In this document: positions 53,016 to 61,141 of the stretch, piece after piece | How positions within the stretch are numbered: the stretch's first letter is position 1 | Layout of the letters: each line of letters begins with the position of its first letter | Origin: Ardenticatenaceae bacterium | GTDB taxonomy: Bacteria > Chloroflexota > Anaerolineae > Promineifilales > Promineifilaceae | Direction of reading: 5' to 3' | Assembly: GCA_020634245.1 (NCBI GenBank) | Contig: JACKCC010000007.1 | Span: 434,001 to 498,000 of the forward strand | DNA length: 64,000 nt | Position numbers and translations under genes: made by a program | The notes under the pieces: model-generated | What the model was told of the DNA's origin: nothing | Seen by the model: the letters and a program-made list of their open reading frames with translations, nothing else | Databases searched by the model: none

Positions 53016-53282
53016 ATGAATGTAATCAAAGTCTCAGCACGATCCCGCACAGCCGCCGTAGCCGGGGCTGTTGCAGGCGTGATGCGTGAGGCTCAACGGG
53101 CAGAAGTTCAGGCTATTGGAGCCGGAGCGGTCAATCAAGCCTTAAAAGCCATTATTATTGCCAAGGGTTACCTTGCCGAGGAAGGCATTACCATTATGTG
53201 TGATCCTTCGTTTGTTGATGTGACTATTGATAGTCAAGACCGTACAGCTATTCGGGTAGTTGTGGAACCGCGTCCCCAATAG
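53016..53282 (+). CDS. spoVS: Stage V sporulation protein S family (SpoVS/Alba-like)
   Basis: An 88-aa protein, MNVIKVSARSRTAAVAGAVA to the end of typical SpoVS length, with QAIGAGAVNQALKAIIIAKG and IRVVVEP. The family has an Alba-like fold, binds nucleic acid, and occurs in non-sporulating bacteria as well. ATG 53016 follows GGAGGCC; a longer reading upstream lacks support. It sits next to the candidate origin under a strong promoter. Confidence 0.95.
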   Translation: MNVIKVSARSRTAAVAGAVAGVMREAQRAEVQAIGAGAVNQALKAIIIAKGYLAEEGITIMCDPSFVDVTIDSQDRTAIRVVVEPRPQ

Positions 53283-53304
53283 TATTTCCCGGTTTGTGTG
53301 ATGA

Positions 53305-53331
53305 AGGGCACGCTGGACGTGCCCTTTTTTT
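53305..53331 (+). terminator. Rho-independent terminator of spoVS
   Basis: GGGCACG and CGTGCCC with loop CTGGA, then seven T, 24 bp after the stop. Confidence 0.88.
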
Positions 53332-53347
53332 ATGGGAGAGTGCCATT

Positions 53348-54070
53348 TTGTTAAGCCCTCATGATTTTTTTGATTTGAGTGACACAGGTGTTGCCGATTT
53401 GTTTGCTGATTGTGAATTTGTGTGGCAAATGATTCCGCGCATTGCTGGGCATGTGGCCCGATTGGTTGGTGATGGGCAAACGATTTTGGGGCAGGTGATG
53501 GCCGGGGCATTTTTGAGTGATCGACCTATTTTTATTGGGAAAGGGGCGCGGATTGAGCCGGGGGCTTACGTTGAGGGACCGGCCTACATCGGCGCGGGAG
53601 CTGTGGTGCGGCATGGGGCGTTTGTGCGCGAAAATGTGGTTTTGCTGCCGGGGGCGATTTTGGGGCATGCCAGTGAGGCGAAAAACAGTTTGTTTTTGCC
53701 GAAGGCTACGGCACCTCATTTTAATTATGTGGGGGATTCTGTTTTAGGCCACCGGGTGAATTTGGGGGCGGGGACAAAGTTGAGTAATTTGGGGATGCTG
53801 AGTGAAAAGGATAAGGTGACGGGGAAACGGCCGTCTATCCTCTTAACTATCAGCGAAACCGATTACGATACCGGATTGGCCAAGCTGGGAGCAATTTTGG
53901 GTGACGGCGCCCAGACCGGCTGTAATTCCGTGCTTAATCCCGGCTGCCTGATTGGCCGGAACAGCCTTATCTATGCCAATACCAGCTTGCGTAAAGGCTA
54001 TTACCCGCCCAATAGCATCATCAAACTGCGCCAAACCATCGAAATCGTGCCTAACCGCTTTAACTCTTAG
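53348..54070 (+). CDS. Left-handed beta-helix acyltransferase / GlmU-like protein
   Basis: TTG start at 53348, chosen because GGGAGAG precedes it by 7 nt and the upstream frame overlaps the spoVS terminator. Hexapeptide repeats run from about 55 to 225 (PIFIGKGARIEPGAYVEGPA, YIGAGAVVRHGAFVRENVVL, GAILGDGAQTGCNSVLNPGC), and HFNYVGDSVLGHRVNLGAGT resembles the acetyltransferase part of GlmU. There is no uridylyltransferase domain. It could acylate a sugar nucleotide or act as a structural paralogue. Confidence 0.85.
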   Translation: MLSPHDFFDLSDTGVADLFADCEFVWQMIPRIAGHVARLVGDGQTILGQVMAGAFLSDRPIFIGKGARIEPGAYVEGPAYIGAGAVVRHGAFVRENVVLLPGAILGHASEAKNSLFLPKATAPHFNYVGDSVLGHRVNLGAGTKLSNLGMLSEKDKVTGKRPSILLTISETDYDTGLAKLGAILGDGAQTGCNSVLNPGCLIGRNSLIYANTSLRKGYYPPNSIIKLRQTIEIVPNRFNS

Positions 54071-54088
54071 CGATGAACTGATTCGTGA

Positions 54089-55249
54089 CTATCGACTGCC
54101 TCGTTTCCCTATGCGGCGTAGTTCCGTAGACGAAATATCTTTGCGGAACTGCGTATCGGGGATGCCCAGGAAGATGTCGCGGAACTGGGAAGGAATGGCC
54201 AGGTCGGTTAAATGGCGGAAGGTGTTGGTATTATCTACCCGCCCGGCTACCAGGAAGCGGCAGCCGAGATGCCGAATTTCGGTTAGAGCGGCCAGCATAT
54301 TTTCGTGGTTGTTTTGGTAGTATCGCGGATGTAGAATGCGTTCGGCCGTGTCGTAGCCGACGATGAAGGTAGCGCCGGGGTACAACCGGGCTTTTTCGAT
54401 GAAAGTTGGGGCGGAACTGACTAAAATTGGCCAGCGCCCGGCAAATTGGGAAATGCGTTCCAGGATGTCACCGGTGGGCAGGGACGGTTTGTCGGCATTG
54501 ACGGCAGCCAGTTCAAAAGCCACTGCCGTACCTAAAATAGCTCTCGCCGCCTTAACCATTTTTAAGTGGCCATCATGCAGCGGATTGAAAGCGCCGCTGA
54601 GGATGGCGCGCGGGGTGATGTTGGTGGTTTGAATACGGCCGTTATCCTCCACACAAAAACAATTAATCTCCCGACGATGAAGCTGGTGGGTGACCCCGGC
54701 AAAATCGCGCGTTTCTTTGATCAGTTGGTCGCCAGGCAAGAGAGGAATTTCTAGCTGGTAGGGAACATTAGCGGCCTGAGCCAGGCTGTTGAGCATGACC
54801 CGGCTAACCAGACCCTCTTCTCCGGCCCGGTCCCGGACACCTTTTTGTATGTGCAGGGCCGACCAGACCAGTCGTTCTTTTTGCCAGGTGGCAATGTAAG
54901 CGCGATGTTCGCCCCGCTTGGGCCGGTCGGTCACGATGGTGGCTGTACAGGCTAGGCCGATAACCGGATTATGGTCATTTTCGGCTTCCAGCCAGCGAGC
55001 GCGGGTAAAGGCACGCCCGGCCAGCAGGCGAACGGTGGCCGGAGAAACATATTGGTCCGGGGTTTGTCCCAGGAATTCGTCAAAGGCCGGTGTGCTGTAG
55101 GGAATGATGGCTTCCAGCAGGGTGCGGCTGGCTCCGGCCACGCCGAGTAAATCGGACAAGGCCTGCGTGCCGGCACCGGCGGCGACCAGCATGGTTCGGT
55201 AGGGACTGTCGTGGATGGCCTGTACTAATTGGCGAACATTATCTTCCAT
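54089..55249 (-). CDS. CinA-like NMN deamidase fused to NMNAT-like nucleotidyltransferase
   Basis: Two domains, 386 aa. Residues 1-160 match the C-terminal CinA amidohydrolase (GVAGASRTLLEAIIPYST, QYVSPATVRLLAGRAFTRAR, NPVIGLACTATIVTDRPKRG). Residues about 213-386 form a nucleotidyltransferase with GAFNPLHDGH (219-228) and ISSTELRR near the end. Together they could convert NMN to nicotinate mononucleotide and then adenylylate it, giving NAD salvage in one polypeptide; this is inferred from domain identity. TACAAT 9 nt before ATG 55249 favours that start and a leaderless mRNA over the in-frame start at 55276. Confidence 0.85.
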   Translation of the reverse strand: MEDNVRQLVQAIHDSPYRTMLVAAGAGTQALSDLLGVAGASRTLLEAIIPYSTPAFDEFLGQTPDQYVSPATVRLLAGRAFTRARWLEAENDHNPVIGLACTATIVTDRPKRGEHRAYIATWQKERLVWSALHIQKGVRDRAGEEGLVSRVMLNSLAQAANVPYQLEIPLLPGDQLIKETRDFAGVTHQLHRREINCFCVEDNGRIQTTNITPRAILSGAFNPLHDGHLKMVKAARAILGTAVAFELAAVNADKPSLPTGDILERISQFAGRWPILVSSAPTFIEKARLYPGATFIVGYDTAERILHPRYYQNNHENMLAALTEIRHLGCRFLVAGRVDNTNTFRHLTDLAIPSQFRDIFLGIPDTQFRKDISSTELRRIGKRGSR

Positions 55250-55415
55250 AGCGAGCAAATTGTAGCAGGTTGGCACTTGATGACTACTGGAACGACAGTG
55301 TGAACAATTGTTCAGTGCGGCGTTCTGGTGACTTCTCTCTGGTAAAATTGCCTGTTGGCGCTAAATGATGATAATTAAGGGGACAATTGTTCAATCCTGT
55401 TTGTGCATCATAGTT

Positions 55416-57452
55416 ATGGCTGAAGATAAAGACCCGGCTCCCAGATTTCGTATAAAGAACGGCCGTATATTAGTTTGGCTGCTAATCGTTTTGATAGATT
55501 TGCTGGTTGCCCAGTGGTGGCTCTGGCATGCGGTTACCCAGTCGCCGTTTGATTCACCGCCCTGGTTGGCGGTACTTTTGCTGGGTGTGGCGGTTCTGGC
55601 GTTGTTTGCCGGGCTGTCCGCTCGTATGCATCGCGATGTTGAATCTGCCGGTGTGGAATTGTCTTTGCGTTGGCTGGATTGGATACGGCCGTACGGCCGT
55701 TGGTTGGCTTTAATTGGGGCAATTGTGGCCATCACGATTGTTTTGCGCCGTATTCCACATTTAGCAGAGGATTCGAGTTATACGGCCGTATTCTGGCTCT
55801 GGCTGCTGGCGATCCTGTTTTATTTTGGCGCGGTTGTTCCCCGCTCAGAATGGCAGTGGCCGCGGCCAGACTGGCTTCAAAAGCGTGATGGCTGGTTTTG
55901 GGGAGTCGTGGTCTTTGTGGGGATAACACTGCTGCTGCGTGTCTGGCAAATTGGCACGATCCCCTTCACGCTCAGCGGTGATGAAGGTTCGCAGGGACTG
56001 GAAGCAATCGAGGTCATTAATGGCAGCTTGCGTAATCCGTTCACAACCGGGTGGCTGGGCGTGCCCACGATGAGCTTTTTCTTCAATGCCATCTCGATAC
56101 GGTTGTTGGGCCGGACGATTGTCGGCCTGCGGCTGCCCTGGGCTTTGGTGGGCACGGCGACGGTGGTGGTAGTTTATTTTTTGGTTAAACGGATTGGCGG
56201 CCGCCGATTGGGGATGGTAACGGCCGTACTGCTGGCCACTTATCACTATCACATCCATTACTCACGCTTGGGTTCAAATCAAATCGCCGATCCGTTGTTC
56301 CTGGCACTGGCCATGCTGCTTCTGATGCGCGCCCGCGATGGGCATAAGCGGCTGGATTGGGCTTTGCTGGGAGCTGTTAATGGGTTGGCCTTTTATTTTT
56401 ATGCTGGAGCGCGATTGACGCCGGTGGTGGTAACGGCAGCGCTCGGTTATTGGTTTGTCCTCAATCCAAAAAAGTTCTGGCGGGAACACGGCGGCGGGAT
56501 TCTGGTGGCTGTGTGGGCCTTTTTGCTGACGGCTGCGCCCATGATCCAATACGCAGTCCGTTTTCCCAACGATTTTAATGCCCGGCTCAATCAAGTGGGC
56601 ATTATTCAAAGCGGCTGGTTGGAACGTGAAGTCGAAATCCGCGGTGAAAGTCAGGCCAGCATTCTGTTCGATCAATTTCAGCGGGCGGCGCTGGCCTTCA
56701 ACTATTACGCCGATCGGACGGTTTGGTATGGCCTTAGTAAACCGCTCCTCGATCCATTTTTTGGCGGATTATTCCTATTGGGCCTGCTTTACGGTACTCT
56801 TCGGTTGCTGACGCCCAAGGCTGGCCATCGGCTGGCGCCAATGGTTGCCTGGTGGTGGGGCGGCATGATTTTGGGCGGAATGCTCACCGAAAGCCCGCCC
56901 TCCAGCCAGCGCTTGATCACCCTGGCTGTGCCTACCTGTTTTTTCCTGGCATTTGCCTTGACGGATTTGCTTAAATTGGCCAGGCAGGCGGTCGGCCGTA
57001 TTCCAGAGAAAGTGGTACTGGCTGTTGTTTTATTCATTTTTGCGTTCACCAGTTTGAAAACGTACTTTGTAGATTATACATCTTTGCGGGTTTACGGCGG
57101 GCAAAATGCGGAAATGGCAACCCAAATTGCACCGCTGTTGAATGAATTGAAGTACGATCACGAATTCAAATTTGTTGGCGCGCCCTGGATGTATTGGGGG
57201 TTTGCCACACTGCCATACCTGGTGCCTGATGCTGTAGCTGGTGACATCATCGATCTGCTGGTCGAACCCGTTTCCTTTGACGTACCGACGGCCGATAAAG
57301 GAGTGGTGTTTATTGTAATGCCACAGCGCCAGGAAGAACTGGATTATCTGATTGAACCGGCTTTGCCCAATGGCACACGTCGTGAAATCTACTCACCCAT
57401 TGACGGCCGTCTCATAGTCACGCTTTACGAAATCCCCCGCTTGCAGCGTTAA
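55416..57452 (+). CDS. Membrane glycosyltransferase of the GT39/PMT type
   Basis: Integral membrane protein of about 680 aa with roughly a dozen hydrophobic segments. The first outer loop has the catalytic-type acidic motif LSGDEGSQGLEAIEVINGS, and RLGSNQIADPLFLALAMLLL follows, as in polyprenyl-phosphate-sugar transferases. The C-terminal 120 residues are soluble. The start is unclear: ATG 55365 or 55368 (17-20 nt after a TAAAAT), or ATG 55416, which gives a cleaner cytoplasmic N-terminus (AEDKDPAPRFRIKNG). Several ACGGCCGT octamers, including two overlapping copies at about 55.69 kb, fall within it. Confidence 0.85.
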   Translation: MAEDKDPAPRFRIKNGRILVWLLIVLIDLLVAQWWLWHAVTQSPFDSPPWLAVLLLGVAVLALFAGLSARMHRDVESAGVELSLRWLDWIRPYGRWLALIGAIVAITIVLRRIPHLAEDSSYTAVFWLWLLAILFYFGAVVPRSEWQWPRPDWLQKRDGWFWGVVVFVGITLLLRVWQIGTIPFTLSGDEGSQGLEAIEVINGSLRNPFTTGWLGVPTMSFFFNAISIRLLGRTIVGLRLPWALVGTATVVVVYFLVKRIGGRRLGMVTAVLLATYHYHIHYSRLGSNQIADPLFLALAMLLLMRARDGHKRLDWALLGAVNGLAFYFYAGARLTPVVVTAALGYWFVLNPKKFWREHGGGILVAVWAFLLTAAPMIQYAVRFPNDFNARLNQVGIIQSGWLEREVEIRGESQASILFDQFQRAALAFNYYADRTVWYGLSKPLLDPFFGGLFLLGLLYGTLRLLTPKAGHRLAPMVAWWWGGMILGGMLTESPPSSQRLITLAVPTCFFLAFALTDLLKLARQAVGRIPEKVVLAVVLFIFAFTSLKTYFVDYTSLRVYGGQNAEMATQIAPLLNELKYDHEFKFVGAPWMYWGFATLPYLVPDAVAGDIIDLLVEPVSFDVPTADKGVVFIVMPQRQEELDYLIEPALPNGTRREIYSPIDGRLIVTLYEIPRLQR

Positions 57453-57455
57453 GCC

Positions 57456-58409
57456 TCAGCCATTCATATCTGGTGGGCGGCGCAGTTCGCTTTTGAACAT
57501 GGGGCTGCTCTTGCTCGTCCAATCCCCGTCACTTGCGTCACTTTCCAGGTAATCGAAGTAGCCCTGGACACGGCTGTCCAGCAGGTCGATTTGGTGCAGT
57601 AAGATGGCTTCTAGGGTTTTAGGTGTTACCGGCGAACCGTATTCCAGCGTGCCGTGGTGGGAAACAATGATGTGAACGATTTCGCGGGTTTGTTCAGGAG
57701 TGAGGGTGACTAGTTCGGCAGCGGCCGTTTCCACCATTGTGACCGCGCGAACAATATGGCCGACTAAACGGCCGTCATCTGAAAAAGCAAACTCCCCTTC
57801 AATCGAATACTCATGCACTTTGCCCATGTCGTGCAGCAGCGCTCCGGCAATGAGCAGGCTTCGGTTGACATAAGAATAATGTTCCGACATATAATCGGCC
57901 ATGGTAGCCATGCTTAACGTATGCTCCAGTAAACCACCAATGTAGGCGTGATGCATTGAGCGTGCCGCCGGTGAATTGGAAAATTTGGGTAGAAAATCTT
58001 CGTTTAACAGCAAGTGACTACACAAAGTGCGCCACGGTTCCTGCAAACTTTTAATCTGCTGTTCCAATTCTTTGACCATTTCTTCCTGAGGGCGGCGACT
58101 GGAAGAAAGGAAATCACTCATATCAGGATTAGCCGCCGGATTGAGATCGGTGACAGTCACTTGCAGCGAATCCTTGTAACTGACAACACGGCCGGTCACC
58201 AGAGCAACAGCGCCATCCTTGGCCCAACCATCAACATAATCCGGCACACTCCAGAAGACAGCATTCACCTGTCCCTTTTTATCTTGCAGCAAAAAGAGTA
58301 AATAGGGACGGCCGTCTTTTGTGGTGCGACGAGCGACACCTTGCAGCAAAAATGGTTCATTGTCCAGTTCGTCGCCTACCTGAAGGTGAGAAGTAAAGAT
58401 TGATTTCAC
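57456..58409 (-). CDS. yhaM: YhaM-like 3'-5' exoribonuclease (OB-fold plus HD)
   Basis: A 317-aa protein. The N-terminal OB-fold (FLLQGVARRTTKDGRPYLLF, VALVTGRVVSYKDSLQVTVT) should bind nucleic acid. The HD domain has HHAYIGGLLEHTLSMA, LLIAGALLHDMGK and IVSHHGTLEYG, holding the metal ligands. Length and order match YhaM. GTG start with AAGGAGTTATC in front. Confidence 0.92.
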   Translation of the reverse strand: MKSIFTSHLQVGDELDNEPFLLQGVARRTTKDGRPYLLFLLQDKKGQVNAVFWSVPDYVDGWAKDGAVALVTGRVVSYKDSLQVTVTDLNPAANPDMSDFLSSSRRPQEEMVKELEQQIKSLQEPWRTLCSHLLLNEDFLPKFSNSPAARSMHHAYIGGLLEHTLSMATMADYMSEHYSYVNRSLLIAGALLHDMGKVHEYSIEGEFAFSDDGRLVGHIVRAVTMVETAAAELVTLTPEQTREIVHIIVSHHGTLEYGSPVTPKTLEAILLHQIDLLDSRVQGYFDYLESDASDGDWTSKSSPMFKSELRRPPDMNG

Positions 58410-58492
58410 GATAACTCCTTATTAGCTTGTCGGCCGGTCAGCTTGTCAGCAAGCAGATGAAATGCTGAGTTGTTATTCGATTGTAAACTCAT

Positions 58493-58521
58493 TTGGGCTT
58501 TTGAGCTACATAGCCTAAAAT
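58493..58521 (+). promoter_or_regulatory. Promoter of ubiX, leaderless layout
   Basis: TTGGGC (58493-58498) and TAAAAT (58516-58521), 17-bp spacer; the ATG at 58530 is 8 nt beyond the -10 box and has no ribosome site. Confidence 0.6.
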
Positions 58522-58529
58522 CGATACTC

Positions 58530-59117
58530 ATGAAACGATTGATTGTAGGTATTTCCGGTGCCAGCGGCGTGATTTATGGCATTCGCATGTTGGAAGTGCT
58601 GCGTGACGTGCCCGATGTAGAGACGCATCTGATCATCAGTCCGGCCGCCAGCACCACCATTGGATTAGAAACAGATTATGCACCTGAAGCGGTGATGGCC
58701 CTTGCTGACGTGGCGTATCGGTTTAAGGATATTGCCGCGGCCGTTTCCTCTGGCTCCTTCAAGACAGAAGGCATGGTCGTCATTCCTTGCTCAATGAAAA
58801 CTCTGGCCGGCATTGCTAATTCATTCAGCGACAATCTACTGCTGCGCGCGGCCGATGTCGTCTTGAAGGAGCGGCGGCGCTTGGTGCTGGTCGCCCGCGA
58901 GACGCCACTGCATTTAGGCCATTTGCGGTTGATGACGCAGATCACTGAAATGGGCGCTATTGTTGCCCCGCCGGTTCCGGCCTTTTACCACAAGCCACAA
59001 TCGTTGACTGACATCGTTGATCAGACGGTGAACCGGGTGCTGGATTTGATGCAAATTGATCTGCCAGCAGATTTGTTTACCCGCTGGCAAGGCGGTAAAG
59101 CGAGCCTTGATTCCTGA
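58530..59117 (+). CDS. ubiX: Flavin prenyltransferase UbiX
   Basis: A 195-aa flavoprotein making prenyl-FMN, the cofactor of UbiD-type decarboxylases. RLIVGISGASGVIYGIRMLE is the FMN-binding start; SGSFKTEGMVVIPCSMKTLA and ARETPLHLGHLRLM are signature segments. The in-frame ORF opens 60 bp earlier but only the ATG at 58530 gives the family N-terminus. No ubiD gene is in the window. Confidence 0.95.
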   Translation: MKRLIVGISGASGVIYGIRMLEVLRDVPDVETHLIISPAASTTIGLETDYAPEAVMALADVAYRFKDIAAAVSSGSFKTEGMVVIPCSMKTLAGIANSFSDNLLLRAADVVLKERRRLVLVARETPLHLGHLRLMTQITEMGAIVAPPVPAFYHKPQSLTDIVDQTVNRVLDLMQIDLPADLFTRWQGGKASLDS

Positions 59118-59559
59118 TCCACGACAATCGGCGCTGGCGTATTTGCAGCAGCATCGGGTGATGTCTCTGGCCACCAGTGACCCGGATGGCGTGTGGACGG
59201 CGGCCGTTTTTTACGTGAATGACGGGTTTGATTTATATTTTCTCTCGGCCGGGCACACCCGCCATGCTCGCGGGATTGCCTTTGAGCCACGTATTGCGGC
59301 AACCATTCAAGAGGATTATGCTGATTGGAAGATGATTCAGGGAATTCAACTGGCGGGCGTTGCCACCCAATTGTTTGGAGCAGAGCGGTTAAAAGCCATA
59401 GCCCTGTATCGATCCAAGTTTACGTTTTTGGCACAGGCAACGGCCGTTATCCAGGCGGCATTCGAAAAAGTGAACTGGTATCGGTTACGGCCGTATCAAC
59501 TCTATTTTGTCGATAATTCCCGGGGGTTTGGTCATCGCGATGAGATCGAATTGGATTGA
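59107..59559 (+). CDS. Pyridoxamine 5'-phosphate oxidase-like flavoprotein
   Basis: About 150 aa, split-barrel FMN-binding fold (ALAYLQQHRVMSLATSDPDG, AAVFYVNDGFDLYFLSAG, RIAATIQEDYADWKMIQGIQ). It may bind FMN, F420 or haem; the cofactor cannot be settled here. The TTG at 59107 overlaps the end of ubiX by 11 nt and keeps the N-terminal helix that the family needs; the next ATG (59161) would remove it. Overlap with ubiX suggests a joint flavin-related role. Confidence 0.82.
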   Translation: MIPDPRQSALAYLQQHRVMSLATSDPDGVWTAAVFYVNDGFDLYFLSAGHTRHARGIAFEPRIAATIQEDYADWKMIQGIQLAGVATQLFGAERLKAIALYRSKFTFLAQATAVIQAAFEKVNWYRLRPYQLYFVDNSRGFGHRDEIELD

Positions 59560-59573
59560 CTGCGGGGGTTTAT

Positions 59574-59634
59574 GTGACAGCCACTTTTCCCAGGTATGAT
59601 GACAGAATCCATGCTATTTTTAAGTGACTGTCAC
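59574..59634. repeat. 61-bp inverted repeat between convergent genes
   Basis: GTGACAGCCACTT (59574-59586) and AAGTGACTGTCAC (59622-59634) match at 12 of 13 positions around a 35-nt loop. Length and layout resemble the 63-bp stem-loops; the loop segment AATCCATGCTATTT is a doubtful match. Confidence 0.6.
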
Positions 59635-59674
59635 CTCTGGGGCTGACCGGTTACGATTAATCTTTTGGGGAGCC

Positions 59675-60862
59675 TTAATCCTTTTCGACCCACTTCTTCA
59701 TGATAACTTGCAAATAGCGCGTGTATCCGGGTGTGTCGTACAATGCCAGGGCCGCTTCCTCTAAATCAAATGGTTCTTCGGAGTTCAGAATCCCTTGCAG
59801 GTAAGCGGCGTCGCAGCGTTTGACCGCTTCCTGGAACGGTTTTTCGTCTTTGATGGCCAACAAAACGGGAGCCATAGCCAATGTTTTGGCCTTGAGAGTG
59901 CGGATGACCTGGGCCTGCCGGGCAGCCAGCATGATGGCATTGATGCTGTTTTTGGAAATGTCGGGATTTGTCGTTTGATATTTCTCGGCCAGGTTGTCGA
60001 TGAGATTGCGCCAGCGAATGGTTTGCGGCTGCTCTTGGTCGAGACTGGTGACAATATCTTTCAGGATTAGAAAGCGAATAGTAGCGGGGACAACCCGCAT
60101 TCTCTGTTTTTTGAGGACACTCCGATAGCGCAGGTGTAACGGCCGTACCTCAGGTTCTTTGATGGGTGCGGTCACATAGGTGGTACTGTCTTCTTGCTCT
60201 AACCGTACAATATGTGGAAACCGGGCCAGGAACTGGCGAAAATTCTTTTCCGGATAAGACGATTTATCAAAAGTGCCCCGGCTGTTTTCTTGCATCCGCT
60301 GGCTCAAAACACTGGCACGAACCCTTTGTTCTTCTTTCAACAGGGCATCCAAAGTGCGCACCAGCAAATCTTCAATTTGCGGCTCCGTCAATTCCTGTGA
60401 GGGTATCAGGTTTTCATAATACAAATATTCATCACAGAGTTCGGCGAAACTGGCACTGGTAGCCGATTGGACGCCTACGCCAATGACACGTTTGCCACGT
60501 TTCCGCAAAGTCTGTACCAGTGGCGTAAAGTCCCGATCACCGGTCATGAGAACGTAGGTGCTGTACTGTCGGTTTTCGACCAACGTTTCCATGGCGTCCA
60601 CAACAATTTGCATATCGGCGACGTTTTTGCTGAAACTGTTAAGGCGAACAGAGGATTGCGTATTAAATCCAGCGGCAGCCAAATCCTGCATAATCTTGGT
60701 GCTTTGCCGCCAGTCACCATAGGAACGGCGCAGAACAATACGGCCGTTAGTCAGCTCTTTGATTTTGTTGAGGATTAAATTGATATCGAAGTCGAGGTTG
60801 ATTTGCTTGGCTCCGATGACCAGATTGTCTAAATCCAAAAAGATGGCGATGTCATTACTCAT
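59675..60862 (-). CDS. NYN-domain ribonuclease with LOTUS/OST-HTH-like region
   Basis: A 395-aa protein. The NYN (PIN-like) domain, about 1-150, has FLDLDNL (D10, D12), VADMQIVVDAM (D83) and TGDRDFTPLV (D109, D111), a complete acidic site of the LabA/DUF88 type. Residues about 160-240 (IEDLLVRTLDALLKEEQRVR, FRQFLARFPHIVRLEQ) look like an OST-HTH/LOTUS unit, which binds RNA in other proteins; the remaining 150 residues are helical and may hold a second one. It probably cuts or regulates RNA. Confidence 0.88.
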   Translation of the reverse strand: MSNDIAIFLDLDNLVIGAKQINLDFDINLILNKIKELTNGRIVLRRSYGDWRQSTKIMQDLAAAGFNTQSSVRLNSFSKNVADMQIVVDAMETLVENRQYSTYVLMTGDRDFTPLVQTLRKRGKRVIGVGVQSATSASFAELCDEYLYYENLIPSQELTEPQIEDLLVRTLDALLKEEQRVRASVLSQRMQENSRGTFDKSSYPEKNFRQFLARFPHIVRLEQEDSTTYVTAPIKEPEVRPLHLRYRSVLKKQRMRVVPATIRFLILKDIVTSLDQEQPQTIRWRNLIDNLAEKYQTTNPDISKNSINAIMLAARQAQVIRTLKAKTLAMAPVLLAIKDEKPFQEAVKRCDAAYLQGILNSEEPFDLEEAALALYDTPGYTRYLQVIMKKWVEKD

Positions 60863-60940
60863 GTGGATGAACTCATTGAGGCAGTTTCACCTTTTCCGAA
60901 TTGTTAAGGCAATTCTACAGGAATCATTAATTGGCGCAAT

Positions 60941-60956
60941 TGTTTCCCGTGAAACA
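60941..60956. promoter_or_regulatory. parS: parS-like site 1
   Basis: TGTTTCCCGTGAAACA differs from the bacterial parS consensus TGTTTCACGTGAAACA at one base. It lies between divergent genes. ParB would bind here; parA and parB are not in the window. Confidence 0.75.
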
Positions 60957-60979
60957 TTCGTCATCTTTTACTGGCAAAA

Positions 60980-60995
60980 TGTTTCCCGTGAAACA
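60980..60995. promoter_or_regulatory. parS: parS-like site 2
   Basis: An identical second copy of TGTTTCCCGTGAAACA, 39 bp from the first. Two identical 16-mers with the parS pattern in one short intergenic region are unlikely by chance. Confidence 0.75.
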
Positions 60996-61024
60996 CGGGA
61001 CGGCCGGGATTTTTGTTAATGATA

Positions 61025-61087
61025 AGTGCCAGGCACAGGGCTTCAAGTCTGGCGTGAACCAGGTCGTTTCGCCCTGTGCCTGGCACT
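61025..61087 (+). repeat. 63-bp stem-loop element, copy E
   Basis: Arms AGTGCCAGGCACAGGGC and GCCCTGTGCCTGGCACT are a perfect 17-bp match. The loop segment AACCAGGTCGTT is at 61057-61068, two bases before the 3' arm. It follows the parS-like sites by 30 bp. Confidence 0.88.
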
Positions 61088-61110
61088 ATTAGCCCGCCAT
61101 TGACAGGCCG

Positions 61111-61141
61111 GATTACGAAAGTCTGCCAGACTTTTGTAATC
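61111..61141. repeat. 31-bp palindrome, AAAGTCTGCCAG type, copy 2
   Basis: GATTACGAAAGTCTG faces CAGACTTTTGTAATC (14 of 15 paired) around a single central C. It is related to 52834-52866. Confidence 0.75.
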
